64,000 nt of DNA from Ustilaginoidea virens (Eukaryota > Ascomycota > Sordariomycetes > Hypocreales > Clavicipitaceae). The position numbers and the translations under genes were made by a program. The notes beneath the pieces were generated by a model. That model saw nothing but the letters and a program-made list of their open reading frames with translations. It searched no databases and had not been told where the DNA came from. The DNA is taken from positions 1,922,001-1,986,000 of the forward strand of contig NC_057321.1 of NCBI RefSeq assembly GCF_000687475.1, in the 5' to 3' direction. The first letter of the stretch is position 1. The number at the start of each line of letters is the position of its first letter. Positions 1-12,120 of the stretch are shown here, piece by piece.

Positions 1-1941
1 CGGTATTACATATTGTGGATGCCGCAATAAGCTTCTAGGCGGCTAGATTCCTTAATCTATAAAGATAGAAGGCCTAAGACGTTTAGAATGCCCTTAAGAA
101 ATATTAGATTGATACTTATTTTAGCCTGCCGGATTAGATAGTTTATAATGCGGGTCTAAACTTCGCCTCTGCTAAATTCCGTTATAATGCCCGGCTTTTA
201 TCTATTAATATAGATAAAATTCCTATAGAAGCCTATAATAGCATTAGCAAAGTCGAAAGATATTACGCCCTATTACGCCAAGCTTATACCATTATTAATA
301 ACGAAATAGGCGACCTAATAACAAAGGAATAGAAATTATAGCTTACTGTAAAGGCTATTAATGATTCCGCTGGACCTAATGGTCTAGTGCCTATATTATT
401 AGTCTTTAGAGTATATCCTCGACTTACAGATGATTTACCCCCTAGCTTATTAGTATTATAACGTGCCTTAATATTACGAAAGGCTACTAATAAAGCTAGG
501 AAATACCTCGCTAAGCGATAAATTCGTAATACCTTCGCCTAATAGAACGGCCTAGATATACGGCCTATCCACCGACTACCTTTATAATCAGATATATAGG
601 TATAGAGAGAAAAAGGTGGATAGTATAGGCCGTACCGGTTAATCAGCCTCGATAGTGAGACCTATATCGTATAGATGCTATATAGCCCGGTTAAGTTCCG
701 GTTAATAGTTATTAAGCTATATAATTACGACCTTAATACGGACGATCCTGAAGATATCGTTTATACTAAAGGCCCGGCCTGCCCCGGCAGGCTAGAAGTT
801 AGGATACCGGCTGCAGCCACACCTCTAGCCGCGATAATACCTATAGTCGCGATATTATCGATACCTGCAGCCGCGATATATCCGTCGCTAACTGCTAGCA
901 CAAATTAAGTTAGGCCAGTATTACTATTACCACTATTAGCACGTATGATATCCGATGTTATAATCAATAAGAACTAAGAAGAAGCTCTTATTAATACTAT
1001 AGCTTCTAATACCGTTATTAATATCTTTTTCCTTACCGCGAAAGAGTAAGCCGACCTATAGTTTACTAGCTAATTACGCTAGGAAAGAAAAATTATAACC
1101 CTAGGAGACCCCTTTAAATAATCTAACCGTATAGAGGTAGAAGTATTATAAGCCTGCGATATATTCCGATTTATTACCTTTAATATCGGTAAATATAGAG
1201 CCTAATACCTATTTAACTCATATATAATACGAGAAATTAAGGGCAAAGGCATAGATACGCCGTACGAGAAGTCTAGGCTTATAATATAAGGTTATAATGA
1301 CGATAAGAAGCGATTAATATTAACTTAATCCCCTATAATTTAACGGGCGAGTCAACGGCTACTAATATTAATAGCTCCATTACTATAGCAGTTTCACAAC
1401 CTCTTCCTTTAGATATAGGATATTACGTAGGCTTATATATAGTTATTAACTACCCTTAATCGGTCGATTATTGCTAAGCTACCTAAGTAGATAGCTCACT
1501 AATATCCTGATAATACTATTATGGAAGTGGTTAAGCTACTGTACGGAATAGCTGAGGCAGGCACCCACTGGTGGGCGATATACTTCCGGCACTATTGCGA
1601 GAAGTTAGGCATAACTATATCAACCTATAACCCCTATTTGCTGATATCTGCCGCTGATAATAATCCCAACTATACTAGTAATGCTATATGCTTTAGTATT
1701 ATAGGTATATAGACTGATGATACCCTCGGCCTAAGTGATAATGCCTTCTTCTAATGGGAAGAATTAGAGCTTATTAAGGCAGGCTTTAACGCTAAGCCTA
1801 AAATGAGGCTATTATCAACCGTGCCCTTAATATTCAATAGGTGCATATTGACAGCTAATAGTAATAGTATGACCTTATGCTAGAAAGGTTAAAGTAAGAA
1901 GATTACAACTATCGATAAGAATGCGCCTATAGCCTAGTATA
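1..1941 (+). pseudogene. Ty1/copia-type pol remnant, left part
   Basis: This is the left part of a copia-like pol gene, cut by the window edge and by the LINE at 1942. Around 600-720 the frame resembles the end of the integrase region (VQREKGGQYRPYRL). From about 1,000 to 1,920 it reads as an RVT_2 reverse transcriptase: DPFKQSNRIEVE, then a stretch around 1,521-1,640 containing LLYGIAEAGTHWW and STYNPYLL, then an intact TDD catalytic motif near 1,710-1,730. Most stops are TAG or TAA at positions where the family has Gln. The family is a common fungal copia lineage. The right half resumes in frame at 8,581 once the LINE and one target duplication are removed, so both pieces are one element. 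No LTR was identified. Confidence 0.85.
1924..1941. repeat. Target-site duplication, left copy (LINE copy 1)
   Basis: The 18-nt sequence cgYctaYagcctagtata occurs here and again at 8563-8580, bracketing the LINE. The two copies differ only at two C/T positions, consistent with RIP after insertion. Joining 1941 to 8581 restores a continuous copia RT/RNase H frame, which supports this being the real duplication. Confidence 0.85.
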
Positions 1942-2639
1942 TTTTTATTATTATTAAATTACTCTAGGGGGCTATTTTAAGCTAGAATTGCCTATCTAGT
2001 ACTCCGGCAAATAATCCAGAAGGGAAAAACCCGAGGTCTGGGGGGAAAACCCTTCCTACTAGTATAATTATAACGACTAGGGAGTCGGGCCCCCGGGGAG
2101 GCCGATAGGTTTCCGGCATATAGGGAAGGTGGGTATGCTATCACTTAGGATTATACCTAGCGGCAGTACTAGGAAGAGTGCGAGAGCGATCTAAAGAAAA
2201 TAGGTCTAGAAAAAGATAGGTCTAGTATCTATAGGGGAGGGGTAGTCCCGGGTCGGTACGCTATAAATCGAAAGTAAAGTAGAGGTTATGCAAGCGGGGT
2301 AACGCCGGCTATATAGCATGCGCACTAGCTATATGGTATATATATCGCGCGGGGGCATTAGAGTAAAAGTAAGGGAATTTTCTATTATTAGGGCTATATT
2401 AGCGGCGAGTCGGCTATAGAGGGGGTGCTTAGTAGAAGGCAAGCGGTATTAGGTCGGGGGTTAGGGTGAGCTAAGTATAAAGAGAGGGCATAGGGGCCTT
2501 TAATCGGGCGAAGATATAAAGGTATAAGTGCCCTCTGACTTTTTAATCCCTTTTTCTTCCTTTCTATATAGCCGTTATTTTTCTATATATAATCCTTTTA
2601 AGCCTTATTCTCTAGCGCTATAGGGATAACGCTAACCCG

Positions 2640-2764
2640 TGCGGTAGGGCGGTAATAATAGCAGCAGCATTAGCATTAGCGATAGCAGTAGTAATAGCAT
2701 TAGCAGTAGTAAGAGTAGTAATAGTAATAGCTATAGCAATAGTAATAATAATAATAGCAGTAGT
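2640..2764 (+). repeat. Degenerate AGY/TAR trinucleotide tract
   Basis: A run of trinucleotides such as agc, agt, aat and tag covers about 120 bp directly before the ATG at 2765. Related tracts precede the homologous ATG in LINE copies A (about 10,860-10,945) and B (about 35,480-35,560, reverse strand). It probably descended from a coding or untranslated triplet repeat now altered by RIP. Confidence 0.6.
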
Positions 2765-2899
2765 ATGCCGAAAAAGTTAGTATCTTTAGATAAGGGGGTA
2801 GGTACTACCCGCTCCCGCTATACTAGTATTGCTAACCTATTATTACTAGCCCGGCAAGCTATAAGGCTAGCCTTACGACTTTTACCTAATGCGAGCTAA
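2765..2899 (+). pseudogene. Antisense ORF near LINE 3' end (copy 1), N-terminal part
   Basis: An ATG opens a 44-codon frame starting MPKKLVSLDKGVG and ending at a natural-looking TAA; reading TAG/TAA as Gln extends it further. It runs opposite to the LINE. Copies A (ATG at 10,947) and B (ATG at 35,476, minus strand) have the same start with conservative changes: MPK[K/R], then ILDKGV or SLDKGV, then a basic helix-like stretch rich in Ala, Arg and Leu. Upstream are a pyrimidine-rich tract (about 2,550-2,575) and TATA-like sequence, so it may have had its own promoter. I do not recognise the protein. Coding status is inferred from three-copy conservation only. Confidence 0.45.
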
Positions 2900-5800
2900 A
2901 GACCCCGAATATTATTATTATTCTTAAAAAGGTAGGACCTAATTAATTAAACCTTAATCCGACTGGCATTTGAACGATAGTAATATAGTATAGTGCCGTA
3001 TAGGGCCTAGGGTGGCATATTTCGCGTATACCGCAATAGGGAAAACCTATTAACTCCTTAAATAGACTCCTAAGAACTAGGAGTCTATTTACGCCCTCTT
3101 AAGTGCCTAAAAGGTACTAACTATAGGGGGGGAGGTATATATAAGGTGCGGGGACTATATAGGATAGGTGCTAATATAGATAGGTCGATAACTACTACGC
3201 CCTCTAGTTAAAGGCGTAGTAGGTATTAACTGCCTACAGTAGGGGGAAGGTAGCGGTAGTAGTAGTAGTAATAGGGGGGAATATTACTCTTAGGGTAACC
3301 TAAGAGGCGCTAGACCTTAAGGAGCATAAGGTAGAAGCATTAGAGGGCATCTAGGCTATATTAGAGCTACTCGTCTCTTAGGGGCAGAAGAGGGCGGCAG
3401 AAAGGGAGGGGGAGAGGGGGGAGAGGGAGGGGGGGCTACTATAGAGGCCGGCAGGGGAGGGGGAGGGGGGGGGGGGAGGGGGGCTCTAATATTAATATTA
3501 TAGCTTTAGAGTAGCTAAAAATTAATTACATTTATCCGCCTACTATATCTCCTCTCTCCCGCATCGGGATATTATTATTAGATATTAGGGGCGGTATTAG
3601 GCGGTTAGGATCGGCTTAGTGCCTCTATAGGGGCAGGTCGCTAGAGCGATTAAGCGAGCTAGAATTAATTAAGGCGGTTAAGGCTAAAAATCTAGTATAT
3701 AAATCGGCAGGCGAGGCTTAGCTTATTAAAAGCAATAGAGATCCTTTAGCGGTTTTAGAAAAGGCTCGGGCCGGTCTTATATAGCTATTAGTACTATCGT
3801 CTATATTTTAGGTAAAAAAGGATTAGATAATAATAGTCTTTAAGGGCCTCTTTATATCGGTAGAGAGGCAAGGGCATAATAGGGACTTAGCGCTAATAGA
3901 AGAAAGAGTTTAGTCCAATCTTTTTTATATAAAGCTAGGTAAATACAGCCGATTTATATTTAAAGAGGCTATTATAAAGCTAAATTATTATAGCTATAGA
4001 TTAAAAGTCTAGGGCCCTTTCTACTACTATAGGCCTATACTACCGCTGTTTTACTCTTATAGTAGCTTAGTATTTAAACCACTTAGTAAGCCACTTTTTT
4101 ACTAGGTATTCTTTAGCTATTAGCTATTATAGATTAAATTCTAGGAATAGGATATATATCTAGGGTCCTTTATAGTTACTCTATTGATAGCATTAGAGTA
4201 TTACTACTACCGCAGTAGAAGTATAATTAATTTGTTTAGCTATTTTAATCTTTACTATCCTTTCTAAGAATTATTAGCGGATATAGTTTAGGTATAAATC
4301 GATAGGTAGTATAGCCGCTTTAGTCTTAAGGATATCTATTGATATAGCCTTAAAGGCTTTAGTAATAATTCGAAAGCAAGATAATTATTCTATAATTAAT
4401 AATTTTATAATACTTTTTGCCACCCTACCGGGGGCGGTAGGGATATACTAAACTCCCGTACTAAAGGCGATAGTAGTATAAATAACCTATATATAGACTA
4501 ATTAGGCCTTTTTATATTGATATCCCTATATAGAGGCTACTATCGCTATAAGGGCAAGTCGCTACTACTCGAGCTTTTTAGCTATTTTTATGCGGTATTT
4601 ATACTACTGAAGTTTTTAGTAGATCTCGACCCCTAAGAAACAGGCATACTACTTTAGCTAAATTATTATAGTCTTAAGTCGGACCGGCGTCTTATCTGCC
4701 TTATAGGCATATATAAAATAGATAAGCTTATTTTTCCCTAGGTTAAAATTAAGCCTGGCTTATTTAGACTACTCTTTATAGATTATTTATGCCTTTTTAA
4801 ATAGGGTTTAAGTCTCCTTTATACTCCTCTTATATACTATAATATTAGTATTATCTGTGAACCCTAAAGTAATAGTAGAGGCTATTTTTTTAAGCCTTTT
4901 ATAGAGTGGTGCGATATAGATTAAAAAGAGGATAAAAGAAAAAGGGGACCTTTATAAGACCCTAGCGGTAATAGGTAGATTATTAGTTAATTTACCTTTA
5001 AAGTAAATTCGCGCTATATAAGAGTTAGTAAAGCTACAGACTTATATTATAATCTATAGCGGTAATCCTTTTTCTAAAAGCAGATAGGTAAATCAAATAT
5101 AGTTCACTATATTAAAGGCTATAGATATATTAAGCTAAAGGAGTAAGGCGATCCTACTATAGTATTACACTATATAAACTATTTCTATAAGAGTACTAAG
5201 GGCTATATCTATAAAATAATTAGCTCTATTTCCTATTTAAAGGTCTAGGAATAGGTTGCCCTCCTTAAGGGCGGCGGTAAGCTAATGCGCTACTATGGCT
5301 TTTAAGACTTTACCGGTTAAATTAAATAAGGATATCGGTCTTTAGCCTTCCGCTTTAGAGTATTCCTTTAGTTTCTTTCCTAGCTTTTTTAATACGATTA
5401 TATAGGCTTCCTAAAATTAAGCTAGATAATACCTAGTATAGTAGGACTCGTTAAGAAGGTAGGTAAAAGCTATAATTAAGGAGGGGCCGTATGCCTTAAG
5501 GAATCCTATAGGTAGCCTATTTAATCTAGGGGCCTTTTAGCTAGCTATATAGTAAAGGGCGGTATAGACCTTTTTGTATATAAATCTCTTATATAGTAAA
5601 AACTCTATATTAGTAAGTTAGGGGAAGATTAAATCCAGTATATCTTTAAATATTATATAAGACTAAAGGAAGAAATATTAAGTAAGGACCTATGCTTTTT
5701 CGCTATATATAGTTACTAAAAGGTGGCTAAAGCTAGTATATTCGAATAGTAAGATCTCTTTAGACTTAGGGGGGAGGCCGCTATATAGTCTGGCCTATCG

Positions 5801-8562
5801 TTCTAAAGACTAAAGGTCCGCATTTTATACTATAGCTTTCCTTAATGCCTCTCTCTAAAAGTATTATCGCTCTTCTTATATAACCTAGGTTTAAATAGCT
5901 CTCGCGTTTTAAGCAGCCCTATAGTTTTTAGGGGTATAGCATACTACCTACTTCTAGTATGCTTTCTTTATAGCGGTAGCAGCTATTTTTATACAGTTAT
6001 TCTACTATAGTTTTATAGTAGGGGCTCTAAGGGTTTTCTTTAGGGCTATAATATCTATAATTTCTTAGAGTTAATAAGTAAGCTATTTGGTATATACATC
6101 TATTTCTTTAGGAGAGCTAAGTAGGGCTGCAATAGCAGTAAGCATAAGGCGGTTTTTAGCTTCTACCTAAATAAGGTATCGGTCGAGGGATTTCTAGCTA
6201 TTTTTCGGGTAGGCTTTAGCGGCTTATAGGTTACCAGTATCGATATAGATAAGCTATAAGATATAATTGGACCTAGCAAGGTCTATATTACTAAGGTACT
6301 TAATAGTAAGGTCTTATATAACCTAAGTATAGTCTATAGTGCTATTTTTTTTACTTAGTATTCGCTATATAATTTCGCTATAGGGGGTCGCTAGGCTAAA
6401 TCTCTACTGTATTATAAGGTCGAAAAGGGTATCGATATTAAGTAAGGTTCTATCCAGGCTATCCTATAAGGGATAGTATATATTAAAGTCCTTAATAAAT
6501 ACGCTTTAGGGTTAGAATAGGAGCCTTATAAGGTCCGTAAGGGGGATAGTCTAGTTATATTTATAGCCTAAAAAGTAGATAGAGTAAATATTGGTTTTAA
6601 AGAGGCAGACCTTATATTAATTAGGTCCTTTCTCGGTAGTCTATATACCGGGACTATACCGCTTATAGATATATATCGCCGCTCGTCTACTATAAGCTGC
6701 CAATATATACCTATTAAGGCTTAGGCTTAATAGGGCGCGGCTAAATATAGTAGGTTCTTAAATCGCTATAATATTAGGTTCGCTTTAATAGTAAAGTACT
6801 ATTCATATAAAGGAGGTTTTCTTCTATATATTCCAATAGAGGACTAATATTATACGGATAGGTGTATAGGGGTCGGTAGTAGCGGTATATCGGTAGTTAT
6901 AGTAAAGGCAGAAGTTAGGGCCGGGGTAAATATAGGCTCTAAGGCTAATAGGGTCTTAGTCTATCCTAGTATTAAGACTAGTTATAAGAATACAGTAAAA
7001 GTATAGTTTAGTCTAGTATTAAATATTCCTCTAAAGATAGAGCCCTCTCGGCTAAGGCGGCGGTTATATTTATATAAAGAGGATCCTCTTAAGATAATAC
7101 GCTTAATCGGTTCCTTTAGGGGCGAGGCACTAACTACTTTATATCGGTTCTATTCTATAATAGGAGTAGCATTTGCAGATATTATAAGAGGTACTATAAA
7201 AAGCCTAAATTAGCTAGTATAAGAATTCCTAGCTAACTCCTACTATTCGTTTGAGGTTCTATAGAGGCAGGACTACGCTAGGTATAGGCCTTTATAGTTA
7301 AGGTATAACTCCCTTTATCTATAAGAGATTATTAGGCAGGCCTACTCCCCTTTTAGGTGCCTTTCTATACCGCATTAGCTGTACCGTAGGGCCGCTATAT
7401 AATAGGCCGCGATATATCCAAACTTAAAGCAGTTATAGCACTATTTAGGGTATAGGGCGTTATTATAAGGTTCAGCTTCGAATATCTCTACCTAATAGAT
7501 AATACCAGACTTATAGAGCTTATTAGCGAGGTTAATAGAGTTTACGCCTATAATTAGGGGCGTATATATAGCGGTCCTATATAGGCGGCAGAGGGAGGCT
7601 CTAATAAAGCCTTCTCTATTCGCTTTAATAAAATTTTAGTAGATTTCTTTAGTTACGATATTCGCTATATAGCTAGTAGGGAAATTCTTAATAATAAGAC
7701 TAAATAAGCATTAGTTTAGTTCTACCTCCTGCCTAAAGGCGGGTCAGACCTAAGTTGTATTAGTAATAAGACTTTTTACTGCTTTTTCTATAAAGGTAAT
7801 AATAGTATCGCTGCTATATAGCCTATATACCGCGACCGCAGTATTCCTAATAGTAGCTCTATTAACGGTATCTATAATTTCGATTGGTATTTAGTTATAT
7901 AGGACCTTACTAATACTATTGCCTTTAATCAAAATTTCCCTATAGATATATAGTAAGACCGGAAGGGGAGCGACAGTATATTAGGGTAGTATAGTAGTAG
8001 TAGTGTATCCTTATGCTGCGATATTTGCCTAGGTGGTAGCTAGCGCCTATTTCGGGATATCCTAAAGGGCCGATTTAATGGCTTTTTCGATAGTCTTCGA
8101 AATTATATCGGTAAAGGTACTAATAGGGTCCGGGGTGGCCTTACTGCGGGCCGTATTGGCTATAGTTTCTATGATTTTTTACACTTATTTTAGTACTACT
8201 AGGGGGATATAATCCTAAAGCTTTTTTATCGATTCTTTAATTATAATAGCAATAGGTCGCTTCCGCTCTTAGGCAGGCTTAGTTTCAGTCTGGTTATACT
8301 ATATGCTATTCGCGATCGTAGTAGTAGGGTTATAGCGGCTATATATAATACCGCCCCTATTCCCTCTATTGATATCTATTACTTCATTCGCGCCCGCTAT
8401 GCCTACTCCCTAGACGCGATACGCTATAGGCGAGGGGGGTAAATAGACGAGAGGAAGCGATTAGGATTATTAGAATTGATTTTAGAGGCGGTTCCGTGCC
8501 GCTACCTAGGTGCGGGCGAAATTGCGAAGAGTTTTTCTGGCCTCTACTCTGACCTTATTGAT

Positions 8563-9340
8563 CGTCTACAGCCTAGTATAATTATATCAAATAATGCGCT
8601 TATAGCGCTTATATAGCTACGGTCTGCCAGCTTAAGGCCTCTTTTGACCTATTCATTACAGTATAATACTAGCAACCTAACCCTAACGATATCGCGAGGT
8701 TGAATAAACGCCTTTAATAGTAGCGCGATAACTAAGACCGTAGCTTACAGTACATCAGTCTGGCCCTCACTATAGCTAAGATCTTTATATTTATTAACAG
8801 ATCCTTTGCCAATAATAAAGATTTAAGCTCCTAGATTGACTATATTATTATGCTAGGGAATGAGGCAGATACTACGAATAACGCCTTCTAGCTAACCGGT
8901 AATATCATTACTTATAGCTCTATAAAGAGCAAGCGTATAACGTATAGCGCACTTACTTCGGAGCTGTATAGTATAGTGTAAGGGGTTAATATCGCATATG
9001 CGATAGGTACGACCCTTAATATAATTACTAGCCGGCTGGGATTGCCGAAGATCCCTATAGTTATATATATGGATTCGTTTTCGCTATACGAATGCCTAGT
9101 CAAGCTAGGTACTACTAAGGAAAAGAGGCTTATAATAGATATTATGGCCCTACGATAGTCATACAAGCGCCGGGAGATTTATAAGATCTATTAGATTAAC
9201 GGGAATAATAATCTCGCCGATGTAATGACTAAGAGAACGCCTAATAAAGCCCTTAAGACCTTCGTCGACTATAATAAGGCTATTATACATATTGAAGGGT
9301 AGGTAAAGAGGTCGGTCAATATCTGACTGCATTTGGAAGG
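8563..9340 (+). pseudogene. Ty1/copia-type pol remnant, right part (RNase H)
   Basis: The first 18 bases are the second target duplication. From 8,581 the copia pol frame continues: AYIATVCQLKASFDL, then IARLNKRL, and around 8,940-9,240 the typical RNase H end of this fungal copia family (SELYSIV, then SFSLYECLVKLGTTKEKRL, then DIMALR and LADVMTKR). Stops are mostly TAG at Gln sites. The minus-strand frame opposite 8,912-9,166 is only its shadow. The frame fades after about 9,340, where the 3' untranslated part or LTR should begin. Confidence 0.85.
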
Positions 9341-10014
9341 TATTGGTGATATTATATATGGCAAGTGGGTAGATTTCCTTATGTTTAATATTGTATTTAT
9401 TTTGGCTTATTTATTGCTACCCCTTTTCTTTTCCTTCGGCTACGATATTTAATATACCGGCTGTACGGTATAATGCCGGTCGCGCGGCGCGATAGCGTTA
9501 TCGGCGGCATAACCAGCTAAGACCGCGCCGCACTTTCCTTTCTATATGTGCGCCTTATATCCTAGTGATTCCGATGTTTGCTTCTATAAAAAGAGAAGCT
9601 GCTAGTATTAGAATCGCTGTCGCAAGGTGCCCAATTGGGCACCTTGCGACGGATATGCCGCGCATACTGCTGCGCACGATATGGCCACTTCTGCCCCTTT
9701 ACCCCTGAGCCCGGTAGGGCACGCGGGCAGCCCGGCCCGACTATGCCGATGCACGTAATAACGGCATATGCACAAAAAGGCCACATCGTATAATTACCCT
9801 CTTTTGCTTCCTTTCCTCTTTCTTAGATAATTATAATTAAAGAAGTAATCATACCTTTGACCTATAACCCCACGGTATACGATAACACACGCGCGACCCT
9901 ACGTACAACTGGGTACCCCTTGGTGAAACCAATACTAATAGTCAGACAGAAGGTTGGGCTAAAACCTAGACGATATGCGCAGACACCCGCTTAGGGCCCA
10001 ATTGGGCCACTTCG
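9341..10014. other. Lightly RIPped spacer with palindromes
   Basis: No gene is supported here. The stretch follows the copia pol end and precedes the gypsy fragment, so it may hold the copia LTR, but I could not find a second copy to prove that. Between about 9,460 and 10,010 it keeps many CA/TG dinucleotides and is more GC-rich than its neighbours, unlike the rest of the block. It contains a 32-nt perfect palindrome at 9619-9650 and a 14-nt one at 9995-10008, both centred on GCCCAATTGGGC. The minus-strand frame at 9,562-9,786 has no recognisable protein and spans the palindrome; I do not call it a gene. Confidence 0.6.
9619..9650. repeat. 32-nt perfect palindrome
   Basis: The sequence is self-complementary over 32 nt with no loop; each arm begins gtcgcaaggtgccc and the centre is aatt. 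The core GCCCAATTGGGC recurs in the 14-nt palindrome at 9995-10008. It could form a cruciform or be a protein-binding site in an LTR; the function is unknown. Confidence 0.85.
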
Positions 10015-10286
10015 TTATATAGACCGACCTTAAATAAAAGGCTATCCGACCTCCTATAGGGACTACTATATAATATACTATAGGACTAATTACTTAAGAT
10101 TTGAAGATAAATAACTAACCTTATAGATAAAGGATAAATCTATATAAGTTCCTTATTAACTATAGTATTAGTCCTATTAGCTAAGAAGGGGAATAAAAGG
10201 TGGTATTTCTATATCGACTATTAAGCCCTTAATAAGGTTATAGCTTAAGACCGATACCCCCTCCCCTTAATTAAGGAAATACTATA
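10015..10286 (+). pseudogene. Ty3/gypsy RT fragment, left piece
   Basis: This piece matches the start of the reverse transcriptase of the complete gypsy element near 31,175-31,425 (shared stretch cgacctcctatagggac and the following 250 bases with transitions). It stops at 10,286 where LINE copy A is inserted and resumes at 25,151. It is an older, separate gypsy insertion. The boundary at 10,015 is approximate. Confidence 0.75.
10271..10286. repeat. Target-site duplication, left copy (LINE copy A)
   Basis: The 16-nt ttaaggaaatactata is repeated exactly at 25,151-25,166. Between them lies LINE copy A with its later insertions. Excision rejoins the gypsy RT frame (LKEIL, then SLSQVRQFTKVDIY), matching the intact-order gypsy copy at 31,400-31,460. 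Confidence 0.85.
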
Positions 10287-10829
10287 TTATTATTATTAAA
10301 TTACTCTAGAGGCTATTTAGAGCTAAATAACCTATCTAGTATCTCTATAAAAATGATTCGGAAAGGAAAAACCCGGCAGCCGGGAGGAAAACCCTTCCTG
10401 CAATCTTGATTTCTGCTTTATATCGCCCTGCAGCGGGGGTGGCGGGTATTTAGTATGTAAGAGAGTAAGATGCGCAACCGCTTAAGACTATATCTAGCGG
10501 TATTGCTTGGGAAGAGTGCAAGTATAAATTCTAGGAGTATTAAGCCTAGGTTAGAGTACTATCGGGTGCAAAGTAAAGGGAAGGTAAGGCTAGGGGGGTA
10601 GGATTAGCGGTATTCTCGCTTAGCGTACGCCTTTAGGGGCCTAAGTGCATCTCGGGCGCATTAGTCTATAATATATAGGCAAAAGTAAGCCGAATTTAAA
10701 GATAGGAGCGATTAGCCTTAGGCATTGCGTTAGTATATAGGTTAGTAATACTTCCTAGCTTTATGCCTTTTCTTCTTTTTCTTTTTTTCCTTTATAGCGC
10801 TAATTCTAAAGTATATAATAACCCCTCTA

Positions 10830-11060
10830 TTGCGGTATAGGGCTAATACTAACCCTATTAGTAGATCGGCAGTAGTAGCAATAATAGCAACAGCAATAGC
10901 TATAATAATAACAATAAGAATAAGAATAGCAATAGTAGAAGTAAAAATGCCTAAACGGTTGGCGATATTAGATAAAGGGGTAAGTATAGGTTTATCACAC
11001 TATAGAACCGCTTTTAACCTTTATATAGTAGCCCGGAGAACTATATGTATAGCTATATAG
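10830..11060 (+). pseudogene. Antisense ORF near LINE 3' end (copy A)
   Basis: This is the copy A counterpart of the frame at 2765. The frame is open for 76 codons through the triplet tract. The first codon at 10,830 is TTG, and the conserved ATG is at 10,947 (MPKRLAILDKGV). A pyrimidine-rich stretch at about 10,765-10,795 and tatataat at about 10,813 lie upstream, as expected of a fungal pol II promoter. The frame ends at a TAG that may have been Gln. The product is unknown. Confidence 0.45.
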
Positions 11061-12120
11061 GCTATATCTAATACACTTAGAGGACCCTATGTATTAATAC
11101 CGTAGTTAATAAGGTATAAGCTAGGTTATACCTGCTTTCTAGTAAGGCTAATATAGGTAGGGACTAAAGCGGCCTACTATCCTTATGCCTTAGTAGGTAA
11201 AACGTGCGTACCCCTACAGAGGACCCTTAGGAACTAAGTCCTAATATAAGAACTTCTAGATATATAGGAGACTATTGCCGGGGGGATAAAAGTGTATTTT
11301 CGATTTATATATAGCGCGGGTTACTAACTAACTATCTTTACTTTTAGGTAGATGATTATAAGGCCCTTTAGTAGAGGGCTAAATAGGCATCTGCCTCTTA
11401 GGGATATAGATAGGCAGCGGCAGTAGCGGTAGCAGTAGTAGGGGGCCTTAGCGCTCCTAAGGCAACCTAAGAGATATTAAACCTTAAGGAAAGAAAGGTC
11501 TTCGCCTTAGAATAATAGGCCTACGCTTAAAAGGATATCGCTATATTATTATAGGTTTTCCTAGCTTAAGAGGGGGGGGAGGGGGCTTTAAAGGGGGAAT
11601 AGACTAAAGACGATAGGGATAAAAGGGGAAAAGGTAATAAAGGGAGTAAAAAGGGGAAAAGGAAAAAAGATACCCCTAATACTAAAATAATAATTATCGA
11701 TTAGTTTTAGCCTATAGGGCCTAAAAGATTTACTTATTTCTAAGGCTCCTTATTCCTACTATAGGATTACTATAAATATTATATAGGGGCTATATAGAGG
11801 AGTTTAATAGCTCTTTTAGCTATACTATATTAAAGGGATTAAGCGAGCTAGAATTAATTAAATCGATTGATACTAAGTATTTAATAGGCGATTATTTATA
11901 TAAAATATAGTTTATTAAGTGCGATAGATATACTATATTAGTCGCAAAGTAAGCTAGGGCTAAAATTAGGTCCGAAGAGTATATGCCTTTATCTATAGTA
12001 CTTTAGGCAGGAGAGGATAATATAATAAAGGTCTTTTAGGCTTTCCCTATAGTAATAGAGAGGTAATAACGCTAAGGGTACTTATTAGAGGCAGAAAAAG
12101 GAGTTAAAGCCGATTTTTTC

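Larger units (their letters stand above)
1942..8562 (-). mobile_element. Tad-like LINE, copy 1, full length (6.6 kb), RIP-inactivated
   Basis: A non-LTR retrotransposon on the minus strand: 5' end at 8562, 3' end at 1942 with a (TAA)n tail. Reading leftwards, ORF1 (Gag-like) lies at about 8,450-7,100. An apurinic-type endonuclease follows, with the DFN..(H/Y)P region near 6,500-6,470. Reverse transcriptase and its C-terminal region lie at about 6,000-4,250. The post-RT segment, which resembles the cysteine/histidine tail of Tad LINEs, extends to about 3,650. Assignments rest on alignment by eye with copies A (10,287-25,150) and B (25,223-36,135), which share all landmarks. The 1.7-kb 3' region also carries an antisense reading frame (see 2765). 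The 18-bp duplication and the A-rich tail fit target-primed reverse transcription. In-frame stops throughout make it inactive. Confidence 0.85.

Noticed and set aside
8912..9166. 84-codon minus-strand ORF
   Set aside because: It is the antisense shadow of the copia RNase H coding sequence (SLYECLVKLGTTKEK frame on the plus strand).
9562..9786. 74-codon minus-strand ORF
   Set aside because: Runs through the 32-nt palindrome in a non-coding spacer; no recognisable motif.
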